Source of the DNA: Limonium bicolor
Taxonomy: Eukaryota > Streptophyta > Magnoliopsida > Caryophyllales > Plumbaginaceae
Assembly: GCA_023374045.1 (NCBI GenBank)
Contig: CM041782.1
Coordinates: 246,541,882 to 246,605,881, forward strand
Reading direction: 5' to 3'
Length of the DNA: 64,000 nucleotides
Positions 13,847 to 26,033 of the stretch are shown piece by piece (positions within the stretch are counted from its first letter, which is position 1; each line of letters starts with the position of its first letter). A program made the position numbers and the translations under genes. Under the pieces are notes generated by a model, which made no database searches, was not told the origin of the DNA, and saw only the letters and a list, made by a program, of their open reading frames with translations.

Positions 13847-16632
13847 AATCACTTAATCACTGGTTTAAAACATCCTACCGTCATGAGGTGTTTTACCTCC
13901 ACGCGGTTTATTATACAACATGTTCTGGTTTGAGGATCTTAGCCATATTGGCGGTTTAGTCCTTAACCCAGAATTCTCACTAGAGCTTATTTTAGCTCTT
14001 ATCTGGTTTCGATTCTGGCCTGAGAGGCTATAGGCGTTAATAATTAGCCATCCACTCCTGTTCACTACACACATTTAGCACTTGAATTGCCAGCTCGCTA
14101 CTTCCTGCTGCGCAACTCTTGATAACTTTAGGGCTTAGTTTGCCCCCATACATTATTCTTACTGTATTGTACATCCCCGATTATCACCTTTATCTTGGTA
14201 ATAACGGTTTCTCAACCGACGCGTGGTATCACCTACTGTGAGCGAACTCGGTGAGTTACAGCCTTATTATCCACTTTCATGATAACCTACTGTATTCCAC
14301 AATGACTTACTTGACCTCTTCCGACTTACTGTCGGTTAAGTTTGAGCTACTACTAATTGTGTAGTACTCTGTCGGTTATTTCCAACACTTGAGGTATATT
14401 CCATACCAATATTTAATAATCGTGTTACTGTAGTCACTTATGTCAACCAAGTACCCTTTGATTGGTACGACCGTGCTTCTCTTATGCATCGGTTTTATCA
14501 CACCATGAGTTTGTTCCTTTGTCACATTTAACATTTCTCAACTTCCCAGCTATCTCACTCGATCATTACTGCACAAGGGCGATACCAAAACATTCAGTCA
14601 TACAGAGTGCAGAGGCGTAAACTCTTGAAAGTAAATCTCTTATGCGATAGCAATGGGAATTCACACTGTTTTCCTTATCACATAGTATCAACTACTGGCT
14701 TATTGCCCAGTCTGTTTATCATCACTTACTTGTATTTCCATTGAGTTCCACTCATAACTGGTCTTATTTGCCACATTATTATTTAACAATACTTATACAA
14801 CAGTCGCTTACTGCGCACCGTGCTCTTCCTCATTGTATAACATTAACTTATACTACATCCGCTATTATATTAGCTCCCTGTGTTTCGCCACTTAGTTGGC
14901 CGACTGCTGAACACGCTATTGTTTTTGAGTCTTTATGCTCTTTGAGCGTTGTTCATTACACATTTAGCATCACACACCTATGGTGGTTGCTATTAGCCTT
15001 ATTACTTTGGTGGTCTCCACAACTGGTACAAACACTTCTTTTTGATTTATTCCTACTCACATCCTTCTTGGGTAACGACAACATGGTCAACCCTTATCAT
15101 ACTCCCTGAACTCTGTTCACATAACCACCGCTGTTGCGGTCTCACAAATCAAGAGGTATCCCCACACTTTAATCAGTGGTTCGTTATCCGCTTTACTTAC
15201 TTACATAACATAACTTCCAAAGTCAATAACATTTTCTTAACACATTCAACTTGTGGCTTACAAGTCTTATTGCCTCGAGCTTTGCTCTTGTAGGCTATCC
15301 ACACACATTTACTTTTCCGTACAACATTACATAGTTTATAGGTTGCATTGGGTTCCATGACAAGGTCGTTGCTCCTTTCATGGTATGCCCCTTCAAGGAT
15401 GTCAGACTTCCTGCTGACGACTTGTGCTTAAACTGGGTGTTAGTTTTAACCCTTGCATTCCTGTCATGTCATCTCATTCAACCATTGTTGATCTAAACAC
15501 CCTTTTTAGGATGGTTCCTGGGTGTTACTAGGTTACGCCATTACATCTGGCTTGCACTCATTGGTATGTTTAATTTACTACATTGCCTTACTTCTTGGCT
15601 GTTTAATTATCCCCTCCAGTGAGATTGTTATCCCTCTGGCAATCTAAGTGATCATCCCGGGAGTCTCATCCCGATCATTGCACGTTAACATGTCCATAGT
15701 AGGCATCTGCCTCACCATACGTAGGCTGGGTACTTATTCCAGTTATTACATTCATCCCTCAGGATTCTTGAGACATATTCCACGTCTTTAATCACTAACC
15801 AGTGCACTTCGCACTTGTTCGCCTTTACACATTTCCTTAAAATGAATTTACTGATTCTTTTAGTCTCGTTGACTTAACTGGGTTGCTTTACTTCCACCGT
15901 TCTTGGTAATTCATTCTTCTGCTTGACTTTTACTTCGGACCGTAGTATGGAGTCGACTACTTCCCGTGTTCCAGACTCCACTCGTATACATACGTGGGGT
16001 ACCCTACTGATACATTGCTACTTACCCGACTAACCCATAAGTAGGTCTGTCAGGCCCACAAGCTCCTATCGGAGTGCGGTCGTCCCACATTACCGTTGGT
16101 ACACTCGCAGTGTCCGTCACACGCCTAGGTGAAGTATTCTGTTGTCAACTCCTCTTACATTATCCTGTGATAATATGCATTCCATGCTTCCCGAACTTGA
16201 TCGAGGGAAATATATCCACTGTTGTGCTATTACGAACTCAATCCATTCTCTCAGGTTGTTACCCTTGGGTTTACCGGTTTCCATCCGGTTATTTTGAAAG
16301 TAACTGGGTAAAACTTACCTACCATGTGGCACTGAGGCCGGGGTAGGTCTTCCGGTTGGTTTAAAAGAAGGTTGGAAATAAAATGGGTTTGAAAGAAAAT
16401 TTGGTTTGAAAAAAAAGTTTGAAAATAATTTTAGGTTGAAAGAAAAAATTTCATGGTTTTACAACGTTTCCTTGCCTTAACCAAGTCAAGCTTCTTGCTG
16501 ACTAGTGTGTTTCAAAGTACTGAGGTCAGGCTGTTAAGCCCTTCCACGGTTATGATAATCCCATTTAACTTCATGGTACTTTACTAAGTACCAGTGGTTG
16601 TTTGAAATTTTCCGTACAACCTTGTTATAGCA

Positions 16633-16652
16633 GCACTTGCCATGGCAAGTGC
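16633..16652. repeat. Perfect 20-bp palindrome in A interior
   Basis: GCACTTGCCATGGCAAGTGC reads the same on both strands. D keeps the same arms at 36723-36742 with one change in the centre, while the surrounding sequence is more diverged. Confidence 0.75.
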
Positions 16653-16842
16653 GCCATGCTAACTGGTTATCGGTTCAATACACACTGGTTGCGGTATTGT
16701 TTTCATCCGTACTAACATCAATGGCCTTGCTGGCCCTTGCTTGATCTTACAGTCCCAACAACGATCTTCCGGGTACTTCTCACTGTCTTCACATGATAAC
16801 CATTAACTAGGGTGTTTCCCATTCTGGGAGACCCCTTTTTAC

Positions 16843-17160
16843 TTAGTATTGTATCCTCCTCGTACTACCTTGCAGTTCTTTAATCAGTTGGTATACCGTT
16901 GGTGTATTAGTTAACATTTGTAGTCCCGTAGACACTCTCGCCTCGGGTTTCATTACTTCACTTCTTGCCGGTTGCACAATTGGTGCGTTGCAAGCTGGTT
17001 GTCCTCGACTGCTTCGCATGTCGACCCAGGGTGTTGGAAATTCCATTCTCTTATGCATAAAATTCTTCACTATTCGCTACCAGGAGCGATTAATGTTGTT
17101 CACATGGAGGCCGTCGTCGGGATTCACACCTTTCGGAATCTACCGTATGACAGGTTCCCC
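16843..17160 (-). other. Weak ORF region shared with element D
   Basis: A 75-codon ORF at 16843-17070 contains PWVDMRSSR. The matching place in D (37030-37390) contains WGDMLSSR, and the DNA is alignable around both. It lies where a gag gene would begin, about 260-580 bp from the primer site, but no gag domain is recognised. It may be the remnant of a lost protein or merely conserved RNA. Confidence 0.3.
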
Positions 17161-17417
17161 GTACTTATAAGGACATTTAATAACAGCCAGATCGGGTATT
17201 CCCGAGTAAGAGAGGATTTCCATCTCTCTGGCGTTCTTTCCAAGTTATATAATAGGGTTTGTGGAGGGCGGGATGGATACTGTAAGTATCCAGTACACAC
17301 TGGTATTTCCCCAACTAGCGTACTTCTCACGCTATCACTCAACCCTTAACCCAAGGTACTAAACACTTAACTCGGTACTTCCTAAGCTCGGTATTTCAGT
17401 CATCAGAGCGATACTTC

Positions 17418-17429
17418 GCTCTGATACCA
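17418..17429 (-). other. Primer binding site of element A
   Basis: Minus-strand TGGTATCAGAGC, the usual plant initiator-Met-tRNA complement, 5 bases from the right LTR. Confidence 0.9.
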
Positions 17430-17527
17430 CTTTTTGTAACACCCCAACTACTTACAACACACTTAATATCATAACGCAGCGGAATTCATAACTCACAACA
17501 TAACTTGTCTCGTTGGTGTTACACGCC

Positions 17528-17549
17528 GTTAGCCACCCACGTGGCTAAC
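17528..17549 (-). other. Conserved LTR stem-loop (A, right)
   Basis: Same 9-bp stem and CCAC loop as at 8291-8312. Confidence 0.65.
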
Positions 17550-19316
17550 AAGGCTAACATACATACATCGTACCGGTCTGATGGACTGAACTCCCGAGCA
17601 ACTACACAATAATCCCGTTCCTTGTTCAACATTCATTATGCACTTACATTACAACTGTACCGAGTATCTTCTAACTAATGCCGATACATTTTCGGTCTTA
17701 CTACACCTACAATACATCCACAAATCTCACGACTACCACATACAAATAACTACCCCGTCCTACTCTCGAACGGCTGCCAGCTCCATAATACCTGAAAAGT
17801 ATGGGGGCCCCCAAAGGGGGTCAGCACCTTTGCTGGTATGGTAATCCCGCAGCCCGCATGCTACCGGGCCACGCACAACTAATTGTCGTCTTAGCATGCG
17901 GTTGATTTTATTTCAACATGCACAAACTCACACATATCGTGCTTATAAGCAAACATCCATTAATAGGGCACAAACACAAGGTTAGCACACACACTCCCAA
18001 CCACACTTCATTTATAACATACACAACTTAATTTCTCTCTTCTTAGAGGATATAACTTTACCTAAGGAGCGTCGGGGTGATATAAGCCCGAGCACGACGT
18101 ACATACATTTCCTTTACTGGAGTGACGGCCTCATATAGGACCGATCACAACATACATAATTTCCCCCTAGCTCCAATAGTGATGAGTTAGGTAAGCCTTG
18201 GTTAAGCTTGTGGGTGGTTGTAATTCAAGGAGGAAAACAACCGTAACATAACAAAGAGGGAGTCGAAGCGAACTTAGGCTCCAACACCCTACCAACATTA
18301 TACATAATTTCCCTCCTAGCCCGATATGGAGGTCGGGTAGGTAAGCTTTGGCTAAGCTAATGGGAGGTCGAAATCCAATGAAGGAAAACAACCCTTAACA
18401 TAACAGGATGGGAGTTAATTCACATATATGTATTAACTCCCAAACAACACGCGCGACCGGCACACACCGGATTCCTCTCCATACATAACATATACTTATT
18501 AGTTAGAGGTTCCCTTATGGAACTTATCACATACATACATCACATAGTGTTACTAATCCGGTTAGACACATAAGGGGAGTAATATCCCTTTTAACAAACA
18601 TGGATAACTGTATCCGATAACGACAACAACATACCAAACAAATCACATACATCACACATAATCACAACATACACTCACGCACGGATAGCCGTAGTTAGAA
18701 CGTTCCCATGGGTTGGGACGTTTATTCCGAATACCGATTTCTTATGTGAACCTAAGGTCGGTTAACTATTATTTAACACATAACTAAGGTTAAGCGGTAT
18801 TGGAATTAATTTACGCCACGATAATGAATTACTGTAAACTCATTTCATGTTTTATCTTGCAAGGTGGCAAACACACAGAAAAACACATTGGCATACAAGC
18901 CGGTGTAATCCGGTAGGACACAGGTTGCAAGAAAACCATACCTGTCACCGAAGACGCACTCTAATGTGCCACCACATGTTCCTTGAAAATCTTTGTACAA
19001 CTGGTAACATTATAACTATCTTTATTAATATCGGGGTAACATAATTATTTAACGACTAATGCGCCCATGATTAACCCCGTTCGATAGTTTTATAACTTTA
19101 CATTTGTATTACAATTTCTCACCACTCAATCACCATTATAACTTACTTAATTTATCCTTAACAACCTTATAATCTTAACTTTAAGCATTAAGGTTTATAC
19201 TTAATCTTAACTTAATTACTTAAGTTCTTAGGGTCCCAATCATCACTACCCTATTAATGGCACACCTTAATACCAATTAACATTCTTAGAAATTAAAATT
19301 TCTTTTTTTTTGTTAA

Positions 19317-19672
19317 GGGTCGACCGACCCACTGACCGACCCAACCCCTGGGTCGGTCCGTTCCAGTAACTTCCTGGTTCAGACAACAACCTTAGACCGA
19401 CCCACGACCGACCCATCCTTATGGGTCGGTCCATTGCCGAAACTTCCCGTCCTTTGGAAATTCTCCGACCGACCCAAAGCTAAGCCGACCGACCCAAAAC
19501 TCTCTGGGTCGGTCCATTGCCGAAACCTTTTTCCTTCGTTAAATTTTGCCCGACCGACCCAAAGCTAAGCCGACCGACCCAAAACTCTCTGGGTCGGTCC
19601 ATTGCCGAAACTTTCTGGCTGGCTTAACGTGGTCCGACCGACCCAGAACTGGGTCGGTCCCTACAGATTTTT
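19317..19672. repeat. Palindromic tandem array in LTR A (right)
   Basis: Same units as at 10083-10440. The last dyad is shorter here and one extra GACCGACCC arm is present near 19396, showing that the array changes between sister LTRs. Confidence 0.8.
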
Positions 19673-21501
19673 CTCTTAATTTGTTCTTTCAACTCCAAAC
19701 TTTTCCTCATATACCCTAATATGTTCTAACCTCATTTGGACACTTCAAACACATCTTAATGACATCCAATAAACTCCTTAAATCCCTCAAAACACTTGTA
19801 GCTCACTATTTTGCTCCCACTTAGAATGCATTTGAACCATTTTATATTTCTACACCAATTTTGACATGATCTCCCCATAACTTTACATGTCCACACCCAC
19901 CGATTTTCATCCTTTCCATTCCTAATCTAGCCACACCCTTTCAAGGGTCCTAAAAACACATTACATTCTCAAATCTATCACTTCAACATAATCTCAAAAA
20001 TCTCCACAATCTCAATATCAACCTCAAACTTAAAACATTTGGCTCTTTAATGCCCTCAATTCAACATTAACTCCCAGATCATTTCTAACATCCATTAAAC
20101 ACAAGACAACATAGTTTTAAATCCATAATTTGGGTTCATTAGATTGTTTTACCCAATCCCAAACTCTAAAACAATTATAACAAGGTTTAAGGTGAATTCC
20201 TTACCTTGATTTCACAAGTCTCTCACATTATCCTCTTGCTCCTCATCTCTTCAAAAATCAATCTAGAGGGTATGGAGTTTCCAAACTCCATCCCAACATC
20301 CATGAACACAAAACATACACATTAATTATCTAAACCCTTAGAAACTCAAATTAATCAAAGGGCTAGAATTAGGGTTTACCTTTTGAAGTTTTTAAAGGGG
20401 ATTCTCCCTTGAATCAAGAAGGAAACTACTCCACCATTGAAGGATAAATTTGGAGCTCAAGAACAAGGAAAAAGCAAGGTATCAAAAATGGTGAAAAATC
20501 ATTACACCAAGAGATGAAGGAAAAATGAGTTTTTCTTGGGAATCTTTACCTTGGAAGGAAGAGGAGACTACAAGCTTCTCATTGGTGCCATTTTCTCCTC
20601 AAATGGTGAAAACCCATAAAAATGAAACTCACCTTTTTCGAATTTTGGAAAGAGAGAAGTGTAGAGCTTGATGAGGGGAACACAAATATGTGTTTTGTTT
20701 TTGATTCGGAGCATTTATGTGGCTTGAGCATGGGAGAGAAGTTGGAGAAGCCATGGGTGTGGGTGGTGAGCTCAAAAACGGCAGCTACCAGAGGGAGAGA
20801 GGAGAAATCGCTGGAAGGAAGGAGAAGAGAGGAAAGAGAAGAGAGAGAGAGAGGAAAAAGAAAATAAGGAAGGAGAGAGAGTGAGGGGGTATTTGTGCCC
20901 TTGTTATTTGGCTCTCTCTTGACTTAATTAATTAGTTAACTAGTCTTGTGTGAGTGGCTGTATACATTAATAAAACTGGCCCACTAATATAAACACGCTG
21001 GAGCGTTTTTCGTCTTTTAACAGAAAATGCTCGTTTATTTACCCGGTTTAGCACTATTCACTAGCCGGGACCGTTTTATGGAATTTTCTCATTCCTTTAA
21101 TTTTAATGGCTATTAAACTCCATTAATGTTTAATTATTGATATAGAATCAACTATTATTTTTACGGGGTCGTTTAACTGTTTAAAGTCACGTTTTCGGGT
21201 TTCCTCGAAAAACGCGCTTTAGACTCCGTTAGCGTTTTAACGCATTGTTTGGATCCGTTTTCTTCCGGAATTTTCTCACATGTTCTTAATGTGTAATTTA
21301 GGTATGGTAATATATTTACCCCTTACTAGGGTTATGTACCTCCTAAAATAATTAAATACGTATTTTCACGTTTTGTGACTTTTACGAGATTTCTTTTTCT
21401 TTTTGGTTTTCATTTCTTCACCAATAATCTTAAAGACTTAATTAGCCTTAGAAAATTATAATTATACAATTAATTAACATATTATGGTTTGGGGTATTTC
21501 A

Positions 21502-21506
21502 GTGTA
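21502..21506. repeat. Target site duplication of element A (right)
   Basis: GTGTA, overlapping the TGTA start of LTR C. The uninterrupted site survives at 26033-26037 in the duplicated copy. Confidence 0.9.
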
Positions 21507-23419
21507 ACACCCCAACTCAATCCAGATGTGGTCTCGCAACTTAACAGTAATATTAAACATGTCACACAGGGAATTCTTTACAATCCAGGACCTTGCCACG
21601 GTCTGACTACAGAATATACCGAACATTAGTACATAACAACCTTAACCAAATACATATCTTCTTACAATCCTCTCACAACCTATACATCCTACTAACTCAA
21701 CTGCCGTACGAGTGTACATGCACAACTCGTAGGTCACACTTAATCCTTAACACTTGTATCCTCTTCTTACTCTTGTGACGGTCGCCTCCTGATGTACACC
21801 TGTGTAGTAAAACAGCCCCCAAAGGGGTCAGCACGAATGCTGGCACGATCCCCTCATGGCCCCAAGCTAACGTGGCTACGACGACTAATTGTCGATAGCA
21901 TGGAGGTTGATTAAATGCACAACATAATAGTAAATGATGTAAACAACAATCCATATATGAACAATCAAAGTTCACACACAATGAACGGCTTAAATGCGTT
22001 CCCTTAATTAGAGAGTTAGTTATTTAACTCCTTAAGTAATGTTCCCTCTTAATCTTAGTCCATCCTTATCTCACCTCAATCTTAGTCTTATCTTAATCTG
22101 AGAAACACAACCATCCTTTAATAAGGAGTGGATGTCGCTTATCTTAATCTTAATTACACAAACCATCCTTTAAAGAGGAATGGTTGCAATCCGTCTTAAC
22201 CTTACCTTAATCTTAAACTTAACAATACAAACCACCCTTTAAAAAGGAATGGTTGCAACTTATCTTAACCTTACCTTAATCTTAATCTTAACTTAATCTC
22301 AATATACAAACCGTTCCTGGAAGGGAATGGTTGTAGCTTAATTCGAACCTGGGATTTAGGTGATCCCACCGAACCATCTTAATGCCACCTACTCTAGACG
22401 GGAGTCCAGCGTAGCTGAGCCGGCAACCGGCCCTAGGCTACAAGTCCGAAGACAAGTCCTTAAGCGGAAGTCGATTCTGCTATAGATACCAACCCCCTTT
22501 CCTTAGCATGCATGACCGGAGATCGGTCCCGGGTTTCCTCACTCAAGTTCCAGTTAGTAATAGTCTCAAGACCATGTTTGTTGGTTAACCTCTTTCGGTT
22601 CATATCGTCCCATATTAGGGAGCGTTCCTTAGTCTCACTCAATTCCTTACTACACGTTGGTTAGTAAGTTCTCACGGTGTGTTGTGTTAGTTTTCAAACA
22701 TCACACAATAATACAATAAATATATTATATTCCGGTTGCATGCTTTATCTTGCTTAGTGAGCACACAAAAACAAATAGCACACAAGCCGAGGGACACCTC
22801 GTTAGCAAGCAGGTCACAAGAGAACTGTACCGTTCACCGTTGGCCGTTCGGTTGCTTAATCTTCTTTCGGGAGTCCAATTCCAAGTCCTAAAACATTCAT
22901 TCAGTTTTAGGTTGTTAGTCACTTAACTCAATTCAACTTACTTATCTTACTTAACTTACTTAACCCTTAATGATTCCAACCTAACACCTCTTAAGTCTTA
23001 CAACTTAATCTTACAAACTTAATCTTAAACTTTTAAGTTTATTCTTAACTTAATCCCTTAGGTCTTTATACCTCTAATCATCATTGCCCCCTTAATGGGG
23101 TACCATTAATACCACTAAACTCTCTTAGGGTTTCTTCTTTTTTTTTTAAGTCTTAAGGGTCGACCGACCCACCGACCGACCCAACCCCTGGGTCGGTCCG
23201 TCCCAGAAACTTTTCCGTCTTTTGAAACCCATCCGTCCGACCCAGAGCTAGACCGACCGACCCAAACCCTCTGGGTCGGTCCATTACAGAACCCATTTCC
23301 TACGTTAGATTTTTGCCCGACCGACCCAAAGCTAAGCCGACCGACCCAAACCCTCTGGGTCGGTCCAGTCCAGAGACATTCCGGCTGGCTCAACATGGCC
23401 CGACCGACCCAAAACTGGG
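21503..23419 (-). mobile_element. LTR C fragment, unit 1
   Basis: Starts with TGTAACACCCC and shares the LTR plan of A (conserved block near 22740-22850, GACCGACCC array 23158-23417). It stops inside the array, where it is fused to LTR H sequence at the shared AACTGGG. Dyad-like CTTAATCTTA-rich repeats fill 22040-22310. No coding gene is seen. Confidence 0.75.
23158..23417. repeat. Palindromic tandem array in LTR C
   Basis: Arm GGGTCGG at about 23190, 23273 and 23357, spacing 83-84 bp. The array is cut by the chimeric junction. A second copy lies at 27690-27951. Confidence 0.75.
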
Positions 23420-26033
23420 ATTCATATCCATAAACGTCTCTTTTTATAAACTGGGATTCATATCCATGATCCACATACACCACATAACAACACTTTACAC
23501 GTTCAACGTGCACATAACATAACATCGCAATGGGAATTGCAGTACAATAATAACACATAACATAACGGGAACGGTTCTCTTAGGAACCGACCCAACATAG
23601 TTAATTCACTTGTGAGCCTAGAGAATGATGTCACCCTCATGATAAACTCGTTATACAACACTCATTACCGTCCTAATAGTCGGACGAGTAACTTAAGTTA
23701 AGATGGTTCGGATATGGTGACCCGAAACACCCATAAACACATGTTCCCCCTAAACCGATCATAAGTCAGAATAGCTAAGCTTTGGAGTAAGCTAATGGGA
23801 GATCATAACCCGTGAGGGAAACAACCATAACAGAGAGGAGGGTAAGGCTAAAAAGGATACCCACTCCCAAACAATGCGTGACCGGCCTAACCGGATTCCT
23901 CACCCCCGTTAGTACATATTTACTTGTACATAAATAGTTAGAGACCCACTATGGAGTCTATCACATCCACACACCAAAAGGTATTTCAACTGGGTTAAAC
24001 ACACGAGGGAGGTCCATACATTCACACACAAACATCACACAATTAACTCACACATAGCCGTGGTTAGAACGTCCCATGGTTCGGGTCGTTAAATCCGAAT
24101 ACCGATCTCTCATGTGATCCTAGACTCAGTTAGCTAAGGTTTAACACTTTGGAGGTTAAATGGTATCGGAATTGAACACGCTACATAAATGAATTACTAT
24201 AAACTCATTACATGTTTTATCTTACAACGTGGCAAACATACAGAAAAACACATTGGCATACAAGCCGGTGTAATCCGGTAGGACACAGGTTGCAAGAAAA
24301 CTGTCACCGTCACGGAGTCCACTCTATCATGTCCACTTATGTTCCTCGAACAATTCTCGAACAACTAGTAATTTACATGTACTTTTATTAACATCGGGGT
24401 AACATGATTGTTTAAAAGTCTAACGCCCATAACTTATCCCCGTTAACTAGTTAAATAACGTCACATTTTAACTTGTTTTACTTTTTCATTTTAATACAAC
24501 TTTTCCCCCACTAAATTGTCATTATAACTCACTTAACATGTCCTTAACAATCTTATAACATCATTACCTAACAGCCCCCAGCATCCTATAACCTTAAACA
24601 ATGTTTTTGGTCCGACCGACCTTACCGACCGACCTTACACAAGGTCAGTCCATTCCAGAACATATTACCGTCAAAATTCTACTCCGACCGACCTTGCATG
24701 TTCGGTCCACAAGGTCGGTCCATTCCAGAAACAATTCCCATTCAAAAATTTAGACCCGACCGACCTTGCAAGTCCGCTCCCAAGGTCGGTCCATTCCAGA
24801 AACTTAATCCGTACCAAAAATACAGGCCCGACCGACCTTGCAAATCCGGTCCCCAAGGTCGGTCCATTCTAGAAACTCTTTCCGGTAGTGTAAACTGAGC
24901 TCAACCGACCTTACAAGTCCGGTCCCTAAGGTCGGTCGGCTTCAGACCTTTGTTTCTACATTCCCATTTGACTCCAAACTTCACCTCATGTATCCTAGTA
25001 TGCTTTAACATCATTTAGCACACTTAAACCTTCACATAACATCCTCCAAATACATGTACAAGCTTACTTCTAAAGTCCTTAAACACTCACTCATTTACTT
25101 ACAAATTTCTTAACACTTGTAACATTTCTCTTTTAGTTTTCTAAGTGGTATTTCACCTATAATGACCACTATACCAAGATGTTTTCCTCTACACCTTAAC
25201 ATCATCTCCCAAGCATCTTTTCTTACTAACTACATCTCCTTTTTCACACCTTACCTAGACATCATTCCCTCCTTGGACATCAACATTCCTAAACCTTAAA
25301 CAAACTTCTCCAAGACTTTAGTACATCCCACATACACCCATTGGATTTCTAGAACTTCCAAGATAATGTCTAAATCCTTGTAGCACTATATAACACCTTA
25401 ATACATGTTTTCTTCCCTAGTAAACATTCATTCATTCCTCACATTTCTTAGTTCACCAAAGCTCATTTAAACACTTAAATCTCCTTATACATTACCCAAA
25501 TTTTGCCATAGGTTCTCCTAGCACAATGTCATACCAAAACACATTGTTTTTCACCATTAAACATTCAAGAACACCTAAATTCATCAAGAACTTTCTCACA
25601 CACAAAACTTCACCAAATTTACACTACATCACAATATAGTGCATAAACTTAAATTGCTTGGCACTTAGGCCCTTAAATAACATAAACCTTAAACACTGAA
25701 TTTCCCACACATATATTGCCTTTGACCTGCAAATACACTCAACATCACATATGTCCTTTAATAATCTCCTTAAGAGCATTTTTACTAGCTCATTTGCCAT
25801 TGGCTCCTTAGGTATTTTATTAAGCAAGTGAAGCTCATTTTTCCTAGGCATTTAAACTACATTGAGATAGTTTGTTTACCTCTTTTCTTCAAGATTTTTA
25901 CTTGAACACTCTTGTTCTTCCTTGTTTGGAAATCGGCAAGAGTACTTGGCTACTTGTCAACGGTCTAATCAATACACAAGTAAAACCAATGAGCATTCAA
26001 GCTTCATGCTTAAACTCATTTACAAACCCTAGG
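23413..26033 (-). mobile_element. LTR H' fragment
   Basis: Very close copy of 5621-8193. It carries the conserved block (24190-24310) and the palindrome array (24610-24945). Differences from the first copy are mainly one-base indels. Confidence 0.85.
24610..24945. repeat. Palindromic tandem array in LTR H'
   Basis: Duplicate of the array at 6778-7110, with the same CCGACCGACCTTG cores. Confidence 0.8.

Larger units (their letters stand above)
12297..17417 (-). other. Non-coding internal region of element A
   Basis: About 5.1 kb without recognisable gag, protease, RT or integrase in any frame; ORFs up to 125 codons look random. Several blocks are alignable by eye to the interior of D, for example around 14545-14660 against 34760-34880, and around 15950-16080 against 36190-36330. 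Internal landmarks are hairpin repeats (12400-12640), a TA microsatellite (13476), a second PPT-like block (13812), a 20-bp palindrome (16633) and a weak ORF shared with D (16843-17160). Confidence 0.75.
8198..21501 (-). mobile_element. Element A: complete non-coding LTR retrotransposon (LARD-like)
   Basis: Two nearly identical LTRs (8198-12281 and 17435-21501) flank an internal region of 5153 bp without recognisable gag or pol. The 5-bp TSD GTGTA is intact. A Met-initiator-type primer site lies beside the right LTR and a polypurine tract beside the left LTR, so the element is on the minus strand. Very long LTRs with a conserved non-coding interior fit the LARD class (established category). 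Ends, primer site and PPT match the coding element F at 44847-59135, a plausible protein donor (inference). Element D (28488-39488) shares blocks of the interior. Confidence 0.88.
17435..21501 (-). repeat. Right (5') LTR of element A
   Basis: 4067 bp, ending in GGGGTATTTCA at 21501 directly before the TSD. It has the same modules as the left copy: stem-loop 17528-17549, conserved block about 18825-18955 and palindrome array 19317-19672. The array is slightly shorter than in the left copy. Confidence 0.9.

Noticed and set aside
14741..15109. 122-codon plus-strand ORF in the interior of A
   Set aside because: Antisense to the element, no recognisable domain, and no convincing equivalent ORF in D.
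23115..23558. 147-codon minus-strand ORF (and copy at 27647-28090)
   Set aside because: Runs through the GACCGACCC array and across the chimeric C/H junction; the repetitive translation comes from the array.
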